Assembly: GCA_026182355.1 (NCBI GenBank)
Contig: JAPFBL010000068.1
Coordinates: 1,641,001 to 1,705,000, forward strand
Source: Hermatobates lingyangjiaoensis
Lineage: Eukaryota; Arthropoda; Insecta; Hemiptera; Hermatobatidae
DNA: 64,000 nucleotides
Reading direction: 5' to 3'
Program-made: the position numbers and the translations under genes
Notes under the pieces: model-generated
Databases searched by the model: none
Seen by the model: the letters and a program-made list of their open reading frames with translations, nothing else
Told to the model about the DNA's origin: nothing
Shown here: one piece after another, positions 10,690-20,169 of the stretch
Layout: each line of letters begins with the position of its first letter
Position numbering within the stretch: position 1 is the first letter of the stretch

Positions 10690-11440
10690 TAGAGAGCAGG
10701 CCTTTCTCACTATATTTGGTATAAAATTTAATATCAAATTTATAATTAATTAATTGTTATTTAATACTTCCAATTTTTTGAACACGTTTTAATGTTTTCT
10801 AGAAATAGGTGAAATAATTCGAATGGACCTTTATTTGCATAACTAACATTAGGATAACTACATTTGCATAATATTTAAAAAGTAGTTCATATCTTGCATT
10901 GTCCCTTCATAAACATTTTAAAAATTAAACATTTCTAGTTGACTCCTTTTAGGAGTTAGGGAAGTATTTATATCAATACTAAGCACTATTTACATATGTA
11001 ATTTATGGGTAAATTAGTCTGAGAATTCGACTTGGTCATGTTTTCTCTGTTGTTTGAAGAGGCCGTGGTAATACACGGACAAATTAATGCAGTCGACTGT
11101 GACTTGTTGACGACGAAACAAATCCAGAGGCCAACTGAATAAACCAGTCAGGACACATTGTTAACAAATTTATACAGTAAAGTGCCACATTAATATTTAT
11201 TGCACGTATATATCAACTAACAATGTTACAGTCATAAGTGGCAATCTGGTTACAGAAAGATTTATGATCAAATAGATAGAAATAAAACAGTGCAGCATAA
11301 CAACAATAAACTTGAATAAACAATTTTGTGAACAGTATATATCAACGTGCGACCATAAAAAAATAAGATATAGGACAACTAAATTTCATCAGAGTAACAG
11401 TAGAATTCAAACAAATGAAATAAGACTCCAAATATATATA
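10690..11440. other. AT-rich intergenic DNA, nothing recognised
   Basis: No gene or clear repeat is visible. A TA-rich tract near 11430 precedes the next PLE-derived unit. Confidence 0.35.
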
Positions 11441-11445
11441 TAACG

Positions 11446-11592
11446 AATTAAAACGAAGGTAGCACACAGAGAGAAACAAAAATAACCCACTTTTCAAAAT
11501 CGTCGAAATATAGAAGTGAGTTATTTCTGTGTCTATCTGTGTGCTAACTCCGTTTTAATTCGTTTTTACTTAAAAGTCCGCTCGACCATTTC
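11446..11592. mobile_element. PLE 3' terminal inverted unit, hammerhead core partly lost
   Basis: A left arm near 11448-11505 (AACGAAGGTAGCACACAGAG) is complementary to a right arm near 11513-11562 (CTGTGTGCTAACTCCGTTTT). GAAATAT (11504-11510) with GAAGTGAG after it shows the ATAT hammerhead subfamily, but the CTGATGA box is missing on the plus strand. The terminal hairpin GTCCGCTCGAC (11576-11586) follows, with one change from GTCCGCTGGAC in the 49- and 60-kb copies. Confidence 0.6.
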
Positions 11593-11669
11593 ATTTAATC
11601 ACTATATATATATTTATACATCTGTTTTATTCGAACGGTCGATATATTATTGAATCTGTTATATATAAC

Positions 11670-11960
11670 TTTAAATTACACAAAACAAGACACAGAAAAA
11701 AGATTAAATACGCACTTACTAAATTCGATAAAATTAAAAACCTTCTAATTAAAACCTTTGTTTTAATTAGTTGTATATATAATTCTGACTCCCATTCCGT
11801 CCTTCTACTTGGAGAGATCTCTCTCACTTCGTCCTTTCTTCCAGTCTTCTCCTGATGAAAAACAACAGTTCGAAATATGGAATTTAGTAAGTGTGTATTT
11901 TATATTTTTTTTCTATGGTATTTGTATAAACCAAGTGGTCTTCATCAGGAGACTCTTACT
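11670..11960. mobile_element. PLE terminal inverted unit with hammerhead-like core
   Basis: On the plus strand: CTGATGA (11852-11858), an AAC/GTT stem, GAAA (11872-11875), ATAT, then GGAATTTAGTAAGTGTG. The left arm (about 11690-11726) is complementary to the sequence after the core (CACTTACTAAATTC against GAATTTAGTAAGTG). The H17 position would be G here, which hammerheads do not cleave, so this copy is probably inactive. A sister copy lies at 60.14-60.38 kb with the same GGAGAGATCTCTCTCACTTC middle. Confidence 0.6.
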
Positions 11961-12189
11961 GAATCTATTTTTTTACAGTTGTTTAGAAGTTGATTTTATT
12001 TCACGTGTTTAATGTTATATTTATATATTTAAACTGAATTGAAGAAAGAAGAAACAAACAAGATATCAAGAAAACACATTGCTATATTCATATTGCATCG
12101 TCATCATAAAATATACCAGTGAATTGGTATGATCTTTTCTATGTGTTTTCTTTCTGATAATAGTTCGTTAAGCCGTATATATGATTGTT

Positions 12190-12236
12190 TATTTATATAT
12201 ATATATAATATATATATATATATGTATATATATATA
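12190..12236. repeat. (TA)n microsatellite
   Basis: An interrupted TA array immediately left of the next PLE remnant. Confidence 0.85.
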
Positions 12237-12239
12237 AAA

Positions 12240-12400
12240 CAGTCCCTTAGTGCAGTATATCAAAGATTAACATAATATAACACAGAGCAATAACAACAAA
12301 ATTCACAACAATATTTTGATCTCGTTGTTATCAGGAAAAGAAAAGCTTTGCTCACCTGGATAACATTAACTAACTACACTGCGTGTAGCCAAGTAACCTA
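12240..12400 (-). mobile_element. decayed PLE terminus with hammerhead remnant
   Basis: On the minus strand, CTGATAACAACGAGATCAAA lies at about 12314-12333, followed by ATATTGTTGTGAATTTTG. It resembles the CTGATGACGAGGACATCGAAA units at 10.3 and 19.8 kb with core substitutions. The CACAGAG word typical of these termini lies just outside. It probably belongs to the coding remnant at 12.5 kb. Confidence 0.45.
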
Positions 12401-12499
12401 GCAGACCCATTCTTTCAAGTTTTGGTTGTCTTACCGAATATCTGTCCGCTCTTGTTTATTATTTCGCACAACCTCTTGTCCGTAATGATCCCCCTACGA

Positions 12500-12895
12500 T
12501 AAGGACACATTCCATTTTTTCCAAATTCTTAGTAATCTCTCCCTATAGTCTACTACTAATCATCCCTTGCTCATGGTTGCCATTGATGTCACTTTTCTTT
12601 ATATTTTATATTGATACCTGTAAAGATATTGCAGTACTTCAATAATATCTTAATCGCAGGGCTTCCTCTTCAACCCTATCCTCTAATTTCCTTGATTCTA
12701 TGGTACAATGTCCTGAAACATAATGCTTTTCTTCCTAATAGTAATTACTTCCTTCAATTCAGAGGTACTGCCATGGGTACGATTATGGCTCCTCCTTTCT
12801 CTAACTTGTCTCTAAGTTTGAACCTTTCATATGTTTAACAGTTTCATTTCCTTCCTAGATGTTTAGAGTTGTCATCCCTCTTGCACCATAGACAT
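12500..12895 (+). pseudogene. Penelope-like element RT fragment with deletions
   Basis: Frame-shifted pieces match the intact frame at 58.3-59.7 kb: YDKDTFHFFQILSNLSL (about 12503-12555), LLMVAIDVTFLY (12570-12605), RGTAMGTIMAPPFSNL (about 12763-12810) and SFISFLDV (about 12840-12862). The segment that would carry the FIDD-type catalytic dyad is deleted between the last two. It keeps the YIKDTxHFL block that the 58-kb copy lacks. Stops and frameshifts show it is dead. Confidence 0.8.
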
Positions 12896-13323
12896 CTTTT
12901 TTGCACCCAGTGCAGAAAAAAACTCGGTAATGTGCTTCGCTCATAACTGAAATAGGTGTTAATTAAGATATTAAACACAAATCCTTCTCCTTTAGAATTA
13001 ATGGATCAAAAAGCCTGTATATGTGATCACTAAAAATAACTTAGAAAACAGATTTTAAATATTAGCTGTGATGCTATGAAGCATCAATACATTAAACCAT
13101 TTGTACATATCATTTAATTTCACAGCTAGTATGGATTAAGAACCGGCTACGCTCAATGATGTCTTAATGATCTTACTGAATCGAAGAAGCTGATACAAGA
13201 TGTTTAATTCCGATCTCAATCAGTTATATTAATCTAAATTTAGATTTCCTATTTAGAAATCTAAAGCAGCTTTATCATTTTTTTCTACAACTGCGATGGC
13301 AAGGGTTTTATTCATCCAATATA

Positions 13324-13630
13324 GGTTGCAGTGGCAGTCCCACAAGGGAACACACGTAGGCCGAACATTGGCCCTTTGTGATATCATACAATGAAGATTG
13401 ATTCTACAGTGGAAGTCCTAAATTTTGCTTAACTCAAGTTTATTTAAAGCAGGGATCTTTAACAAGTACCTAACATCGTATAGGCTCGGGACCGACGGTT
13501 GAACGTCCTTCTCCGAGAGACGACGTGCTCAGATTTATTCACCTCTTGCGTGAATAAATCGAGGGCCATCGAACCCCAGTGCTATCAGCCCAGAGGCGAG
13601 TGCGTTAACCACTGAGCTAACCTGGCCCTC
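13324..13630 (-). mobile_element. tRNA-derived SINE (copy 3) with 16-bp target duplication
   Basis: Closely related to the copy at 2924-3250. The minus-strand head has TTAGCTCAGTGGTTAACG and a partly deleted B-box region. The 16-bp direct repeat TTATTCATCCAATATA flanks it perfectly (13308-13323 and 13631-13646). The perfect duplication suggests a fairly recent insertion. The tail is shorter than in copy 1, ending GCAACC without extra repeats. Confidence 0.92.
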
Positions 13631-13649
13631 TTATTCATCCAATATACTA

Positions 13650-15555
13650 TGTTTTATCAAGAAGTCAATTGCTTTTAAATCACCAGTAATTTCTCGTTAA
13701 AATTCCTCAGCTAACATCTTGAAGTTGATATTTGTTTTCAAATATCTCGTTCTATTAATAATACTTAGAATAGGTGTAAATAGGTGTTTGATAGTTTATG
13801 ATGGTTATAAAGAGCGATTAAGTTCATACCGGAGTAAGATTAAGATAAAGACGGATACGTTTAGGGGATCAGTATTAACTAACCAGTGAGATCAGATACC
13901 AAAATATCTTAAAACACTTAGATCCTATACCAAAATATCACGCCATATGTATCATAGTAAATGTTATAATTACTGGATTACTACATTTACAGATGATTTT
14001 TTTTAATACACAAAAGTCATAACTTTTTTGTTAAAAACTATAACAAAAAAACATTAATTAACATTTTTTTTATTTTGGTGGATGAAAAACCTTGAGGTAT
14101 CTGAAATACATTTTTCAAGTTACCTCCAAATGCCTAAGTAGATGTCAATAAAGAGTATTTTGAGCACTCCACATCATTTGACAAATCGTAATGACATTTG
14201 AGAGGCATACCGTTTTTTTAGAAGAACGTAGTTGGCAGCGTCATTACCATATTTTGTGTCGAAACAGGCACGAATTCAAACCGATTTTTCAGGTGATTCT
14301 AGAAACATTAATGTTAGTATTAAGCACTGTCGTAGATAAATATTGCTTGATAAACTTACATTAATGCATTAAGAAGGATGAGCTTCGAATATTGGGTAGA
14401 TTATAATGATAGAATATGATTTTGAAGTTCTAATTATCCACTTTTAAGATGCATGTGATATCAATAATTTGTTCAAGTATCTCGTGGCTCAAATTGACAA
14501 CTATTAAGATCTGCAGTATCATGTCAGATTTTTCTAAAAATTTTACTCATTTTTGGTATCATGAATATAGCTGGCATAATGAATATAGCCACATTAAAAA
14601 AAATAAAGTCATTCAATTCCCAACGAGTATGGTACTATTAGTACTAATAGTTAAGTGTAGGCCACTGTATACTATTTATGAAATTTTATTATTAATCATC
14701 AAGAAAACTTTTTCCCAAGCGTTTTAGAGGTTGATAGACAGTGAATGTATCTGTAACATATCAAAGGTTTAGGAAATATTTGTGTAAGTCGATTTTAAAA
14801 TCTACACACAAAGCAACCTAATGGTATTGTATGCATTCTAATAATACATAATTAGGCCTAAGAATCATAAATTAAAGCTTTTTAAATTCATAGTAACATT
14901 TAGAAAGACTGATATGTTTCAAAAATAATATTTTTAGGAAACTGAAAAAAAAAGATACCAGACATTCTATACAAATATTAATATTAATATCAGGTAAGGA
15001 CGAAACAATAGCAAATAATATCAGGGCATTCATTTTAACATTGACTGTTATTAGTGGTCTACAATATTAACGTGCTGGTCTGCACTGAACTTTACTATAC
15101 CTCACCCATTACAAATCAATGGTGGATTTATTAGTTTCAAAGTAGTTGCTATATTTTGCTAGTCATACTTGTAATACAAATGTAATCGGTTGTTGTTTGT
15201 AATAACTAAAGAATGGATAGATAGATATGTTTGTTATGAATGATTAACATATTCAGTAACGAAAAGAAACATGTACTATCAACATTAATTCAAATCTAAT
15301 CATTTATCAAATAAAATTGCCAATCATAAAATCAAATAACAAACTAAAAATGACAAGTGTGATAATCATTATAAGATTATGCAAGTTACGTAAAAGACAA
15401 ATAATTAGGAAAGTAAACTTAAACAGTCAATATATTTCATATTACAGGAGTGAGTAGAGATGTCTGTTTATATGAGGAATCACAAATGATTTCAATTGTT
15501 TCATGAACGGGGATGTTTGTAAATATGGAGAATATACATGTCTTAAAATTAAACT
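13650..15555. other. AT-rich intergenic DNA, nothing recognised
   Basis: A frame of 92 codons at 14449-14727 has no family resemblance and ordinary AT-rich composition, so I do not call it a gene. No tandem or inverted repeat stands out. Confidence 0.35.
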
Positions 15556-15559
15556 TTAG

Positions 15560-15765
15560 AACGTTAACAGGAAACACAGGAAATGAGATAACTGCAAGTC
15601 ACAAATAAATGAAGACCTGTTATACATATAAGACAGCAAAGTCAACAACCTAAATAAAGCTCAAATGGCCAACTGTTATATGCCCTTTGTTGATTTCCAT
15701 TTTATTAAAATTGTTTATGGATTGGATGTTTCTATTTGATAGTTTATTTGTGTACTGATAATTTT
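15560..15765 (+). repeat. dispersed direct repeat, copy a
   Basis: Aligns by eye with 16822-17036 over about 200 bases, sharing GACACAGGAAAT-like, CACAAATAAATGAAGACCT, TATACATATAA and TTGTTGATTTCCATTTTATT words in order. Copy b has about 20 extra bases (GTAGCAAGGGTCTTCCCTTC) in the middle. It is non-coding. The two may be an interspersed repeat or a local duplication. Confidence 0.75.
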
Positions 15766-16229
15766 AAATTGTAACATAGGAAAAAAACTTAAACATGGAA
15801 ATAGAAAAAATTTGCGTACATTTTGAGGCAAAAAAAAATTTTTTCATTTTCATCGGAAAAAATGAAAAATAAATTGATAAGAATGGGTAGTAAGTGAATG
15901 GAAGTAGACACGAGACTTGAAGGAGAGTCGTAAATTGATAGGAAGTGATAAAGTTTATTGTTATTTGTCCGATTACTTCTCTTTTATAACTTACTCAAAC
16001 CTGAATTCTATTTATTTAAAAAAAAAAAGATTTAAATAAAAGTTTATTCATTTTCAAAGGATGAAAAAAAAATGTAAAAAGCTTTATTTACCTTATAGGA
16101 TGAGGTTAGATAACGATTAAGCTGCGAAGGGTCTATAGCTTGAAATTGGCCATTTTTCATGGCTGACTGTGTACATAAAAATAAATCCAGTGAGCCAATG
16201 AAGGGTAGAGGATTGTGGGAGAGTAGTGT

Positions 16230-16380
16230 GCAAAAGAATCAAATCTCGTCAATATCGATCGATCGTCTAGACCTTCACCCTCCCCCTAAACCACCCGGTG
16301 CTCTTCCGCCAAAAACCTTTTCCCAGCCGGTGTCTTGTTTTATTCATTGAGTCCCGGGGATCAGGCGGGCCACAACTTCT
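16230..16380. other. GC-rich patch
   Basis: A short block of CCCTCCCCCTAAACCACCC and TCCCGGGGATCAGGCGGG type in AT-rich DNA. A 63-codon plus-strand frame (16159-16350) crosses it without family resemblance. It is a candidate conserved or regulatory patch of unknown nature. Confidence 0.25.
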
Positions 16381-16821
16381 TTTTATTTCAGTATTAGTTA
16401 CCTTCCCTTTGTGAAGAGGGCTTATTTATATGCTGTTTACCTGTATTTTCTATTGTCAACTCTCTGTTACCTTCTTATTTATGAGTTCGAAATAAACAGT
16501 TCTCATTAACAATAGCTTTGTCTCAAATAAAAACATTATTCATCTCCAAAATAACAAAAGCAATGAAGTCATATATTACATTAATAAAGATATAAAGGAA
16601 AAAGAACAAGAAGTGGAGCCTCTCGCCAGTTGGCAACAATAAAAGTGCATTATTTTGACAAACATCGAAAAACTCTTACTTTACTGTTATTACTAATATT
16701 CTTGATTTTTTTAAGTTATAAAATAAAATACCTTTATATATTTATATATATACTTAAATTGTACGATTATTTTTAATTTCATACCCTTTTACTGAGTCAA
16801 TTTTTCTGACATAAACTTAGC

Positions 16822-17036
16822 ATGTTGACAGAAGACACAGGAAATAAGATAACCGCAAATCACAAATAAATGAAGACCTATTATACATATAACACAGCAA
16901 AGTCAATAACCTAAATAAAACTCAAATTGTCAACTGTAGCAAGGGTCTTCCCTTCTTATATGCCCCTTGTTGATTTCCATTTTATTAAAATTTTATCTGG
17001 ATTGTATGTTTCCATTTGATTGTTTACATATGTACA
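16822..17036 (+). repeat. dispersed direct repeat, copy b
   Basis: Partner of 15560-15765 in the same orientation about 1.26 kb away. The sequence between them is not tandem repeated, so this is a pair of interspersed copies or an old duplication. Confidence 0.75.
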
Positions 17037-17569
17037 GATGCCAGTGTTTCCCCACGTTTGTGGAACATGGTAGATAAATTCACCAACATTTGTATTTATA
17101 TATTTCAACATGTTTGTCTAAATATAACTGATTCCAAAATATAAAAGTTAAGACTATATGACCGAGCAGTCTGTACAGAAAAATTTCTATACAGTATAGA
17201 AATAATCTCTTTTCTTACAAGATAGAAAAACAAGTGAAACATATGACAGAATGTGAAGTGGAATTTTGTATAGGAAAAAAACACTAGATGATTAGAATGA
17301 TAACTTATCACTTAAAGAAGAACTTTAAAAAATAATTGATGCTGTAAGAGACCAAGAATATAAAGTGACAATAAACAGAGCATCTTGGAAAATATATCGG
17401 AATATGCAAATACAAATTTTGGTGAATTGATCTATTTTGTACTACAAACATGAAGAAAGTATAATAGAGAAATTAAGAGACTCAGTAAAAAAGTTGTTCA
17501 TTTAAAAACTGGCATACAATTTAACGAAATATGCTTAAACGAAGGTCTGCTTCCTAAATATACGAATAT

Positions 17570-17667
17570 ATGTATATATATGTAATATATGTATATATAA
17601 ATGAAAAAAGACAACAAATAGAAGAAGCGAGAAAACTTACTGGATCGATATTTCGAACTGAAGTTCG

Positions 17668-17724
<57 letters not shown>

Positions 17725-17755
17725 TATGAATAATAATCAAAATAATACTTGATAT
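17570..17755. repeat. (TA)n-rich block with a GAAATATATA hammerhead-like scrap
   Basis: TA arrays at about 17672-17722 follow GATCGATATTTCGAACTGAAGTTCGAAATAT, a local palindrome that includes GAAATAT as found after the ATAT-type hammerheads. The CTGANGA box is absent. The TA array forms the left border of the following inverted-repeat unit. Confidence 0.5.
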
Positions 17756-17769
17756 AATAGATGGATTAA

Positions 17770-17945
17770 TTTACCACAATGAAAAACAATTTTTCATAGG
17801 GTTGCTATCAATTCTGGAAATTTCAATCAGCCAAGTTAAACAAGTATTTATTGTTTTTTTAATTCTCTTGCTCTCTGACGATGTGTTAACGAAAGGCCTT
17901 AGAGCATTGTTTCAAAAAATTGTTTTTCATTGTGGTGAAATATAT
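17770..17945. repeat. inverted-repeat unit carrying the best hammerhead motif
   Basis: The left end (about 17772-17797, ACCACAATGAAAAACAATTT) is complementary to the right end (about 17916-17940, AAATTGTTTTTCATTGTGGT). TA arrays flank both sides. The hammerhead-like motif lies near the right end. There is no coding sequence. The unit is probably a short non-autonomous piece of a Penelope-like element. Confidence 0.7.
17869..17906 (+). ncRNA. hammerhead-ribozyme-like motif, AGGCCT subfamily
   Basis: All hammerhead parts are visible: helix I TGCTCT (17869-17874) pairs exactly with AGAGCA (17901-17906); core CTGACGA (17875-17881); a 2-bp helix II GT/AC with a GTTA loop after one unpaired T; GAAA (17891-17894); fully self-complementary helix III AGGCCT (17894-17899); and a U at the H17 cleavage position (17900). 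Helix III has no loop, so a dimer is expected to be the active form. It is the most complete copy in the window. Cleavage is inferred only. Confidence 0.7.
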
Positions 17946-18115
17946 TATATACAATACAATATATTATATATATATATATAATATATTGTTAAATAACGCC
18001 CCATATTTGGCTTGTATCTGTTTCTTACACAATTTCTCCAGTTTCCGGAATTCCTTCCTCGTCTCTTTATTGATTATATATATATATATTATATATATAT
18101 ATATATATAATACAG
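17946..18115. repeat. TA-rich microsatellite blocks
   Basis: TA arrays lie at about 17953-17984 and 18075-18110, separated by ordinary sequence (17990-18070) in which I see no known element. Confidence 0.7.
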
Positions 18116-18119
18116 ATAA

Positions 18120-19370
18120 AAAATATGAAAGAGACACAACATAAAACTCACCAGGAAGAGCCTGATTGAGAGAACTTCTATACCAGAAGGTAACTATGAT
18201 ATAGCAGAATTCATAACTGCTTAATACATGACCGTAGTTTTAAGAATTTTGATAGTAGTTTTAAAATCGTAAGAGATGAAATGGTTTAAAATAGCCAGTT
18301 ATACTCGGAAGGCAACCCCACCCTAGTTATTCCATCTCTCATTTACCAAAATCCACGATTATTTCGTTTAGCACTTATTGTGATTTCTCCCTAAATAAGT
18401 TAATTGAGTGATTCACTTTGATATATACATATTTCCTAAATTTTTGTGGCAAATACCGTGCGACTTATATTAAGATAGAAAAAATATTAGAAAGTTTTGG
18501 CAAAATAATATTCAATGGAGAAGCTACTGTTATCTTTAACAAAATATATTTAAGAGAAAATTTGTTGTGCACTTTACAAAATGCCTATAAAGAGGGACAT
18601 ATATTTATAACGTTAGATGTAGAAAAAGTCAAACCAATTTAAAAAAAAAATCGTTTTTTTTAAAGTCTTTACCTGAGTTCTGTTTATATGAAATAAATTA
18701 ACATCAAATTATATTTATAATTAGGCTATTGAAATAAAATATATAAAATGTAAGATTAACTGATTTGAAGATTTCACTTTACATCAGTTGTACACCACTA
18801 CGTAACAGAGCTGCTATCTCCACCAATCGAGAATACTGATACTTAGTATATAGCACACTTACAGGAAACGATCCGAGAACGGTTAACAGCTAAACAAAAG
18901 TTTTAAAAATAAGTTTGAGACTTGTTCGTAAATCAAATGCCAGGAATATGAAGCATAAGCAAACTTCATTTACAACGAATCAATTTATTAATTGATATTC
19001 TTATTAAATATATATAGATCTAATAAACATCAAATAAAAAATAAAACATTTATCTTTTATTTTATTTATTTATCTTTTATCTATGTTGACTTATTAGTTA
19101 AGTCAACATAAGAGTCAACAACAGAGATTGTATTAAAAGAGATTATATTAAATTATCTCTTTTGTTTGATATATATCAAGTTAATCAAAGCGCTTTAAAA
19201 GTTAATTTATCTCTATTTTATAGCATTTCTCTGAACTTTTAACACCTATGAGTAATTTCTACTCCTATTACATGATGCGCATTTTAAATTTCAACAAAAT
19301 AGCAAGAAAAAGCGATTTTTCAAAAAGTGTGAGCATATTTATATTTTATATATATAACAAGTTCATAAAC
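18120..19370. other. AT-rich intergenic DNA; short unknown frame
   Basis: A 74-codon plus-strand frame (18418-18642) has a fairly protein-like composition, but I do not recognise it and there is no supporting context. Around 19020-19160 are short local inverted words (AGTCAACATA and partners). Nothing else is supported. Confidence 0.3.
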
Positions 19371-19384
19371 GAATAACCTGGGTT

Positions 19385-19650
19385 TCCAGGACGGTCTCCT
19401 GTTTTTGCGTTCCAGCGTGCTTGGGCTATCAATCTCTTTTCTCCTGAAGACGGATTATCCAAAAATTTGAGTTAGTATGTAAGCGACGGTTGGAGACCCA
19501 AGTCTCGCTTCACAAGTGCGCTTGGTGTCCCTTTCCCAACTCTCCTGATGACGGTTCAACCGAAAATTAGAGACAGTAAGTGTGTTTTTTCCTTACTTCT
19601 GTGTTTGTGATTCATCGTGAAACGTTTGTCGTCCTTATGGATCGTTTTCC
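19385..19650 (+). mobile_element. PLE terminal unit with two tandem hammerhead-like cores (AATT subfamily)
   Basis: Two cores lie 102 bases apart in direct orientation: a decayed one, CTGAAGA (19443-19449) followed by AAAAATTT, and an intact one at 19545. The intermediate sequences resemble each other in part (GTATGTAAGCG against CAGTAAGTGTG). A GTCCTTATGGAT hairpin (19631-19642) follows the second core at 86 bases, and then a TA array (19661-19686). The tandem arrangement is what dimeric hammerheads need. Confidence 0.65.
19541..19573 (+). ncRNA. hammerhead-ribozyme-like motif, AATT subfamily
   Basis: Helix I TCTC (19541-19544) pairs with GAGA (19570-19573). The core is CTGATGA (19545-19551). 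One unpaired C precedes helix II GGT/ACC with a TCA loop. GAAA (19562-19565) leads into self-complementary AATT (19565-19568), with A at the H17 position (19569). It is fully consistent with a minimal type I hammerhead apart from the extra C. Confidence 0.65.
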
Positions 19651-19655
19651 TGTTT

Positions 19656-19690
<35 letters not shown>

Positions 19691-19739
19691 ACCAATTAGA
19701 TGAAATGATTCTTCTAACTGAATAATAAACCAGAAAAGA

Positions 19740-19860
19740 ACATAAAATAAATAAAATTTTGAAAAGAACACACAGAAAAGAAATCACTGAACTCACTACT
19801 ATATTTCGATGTCCTCGTCGTCAGGAATAGATGTGAATCGCTCCCAAGGCTGATAACGAC
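19740..19860 (-). mobile_element. PLE 3' terminal piece with hammerhead-like core (ATAT subfamily)
   Basis: On the minus strand: CTGACGA (19818-19824), a short stem, GAAA (19804-19807), palindromic ATAT, A at H17, then GTAGTGAGTTCAGTGATTTC and TTTTCTGTGTGTTC. It is almost the same as the copy at 10.30-10.42 kb. Helix I pairing is only partial (TCAC/GTGA). A (GT)n array abuts it on the right. Confidence 0.55.
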
Positions 19861-19862
19861 AG

Positions 19863-19863
<1 letters not shown>

Positions 19864-19914
<51 letters not shown>

Positions 19915-20035
19915 GCGTGCGTGTGCGTGTGTGTGCGTGTGTGTGTGTGCGCGTGCGCGCGCGTGTGTGGCGTTCGTGTGTGTGTGGTGTGTGTGGATGT
20001 GTCTGTGTGCCCTGTGTAGATGTATGTGTATGTAA
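19864..20035. repeat. (GT)n microsatellite
   Basis: A pure GT run grades into GTGTGC-interrupted repeats. Long frames on both strands here (poly Cys-Val, poly His-Thr) are products of the repeat and not genes. Confidence 0.95.
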
Positions 20036-20085
20036 AGATGTAGCAGTAGTGTGTGCTGTGTGACCAGTGCTCTCACCTTAAGCAT

Positions 20086-20155
20086 ATGTTATTAAAATTA
20101 GCAGCAGTTTCTGCATTGACCAGTCTCTCACTGAAACTCTTTAGTTTCCTTATCA
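20086..20155 (-). pseudogene. probable PLE N-terminal coding fragment, copy 1
   Basis: On the minus strand the frame reads RKLKSFSERLVNAETAAN followed by FNNI. The block at 34.8 kb reads RKVIQKLESVNKKLVNAEAA then YFNNI in the same orientation. Conservation at the protein level between two otherwise dissimilar copies points to a coding element. At 34.8 kb it lies just downstream of a hammerhead-like motif, the position of a PLE N-terminus. The family assignment is an inference. Confidence 0.45.
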
Positions 20156-20169
20156 CTATCTAGCTTGTT

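Noticed and set aside
18418..18642. 74-codon frame as a small gene
   Set aside because: It looks somewhat protein-like but has no family match and no context, so it is not called.
19714..20085. Long frames of Cys-Val and His-Thr repeats on both strands
   Set aside because: They are translations of the GT microsatellite.
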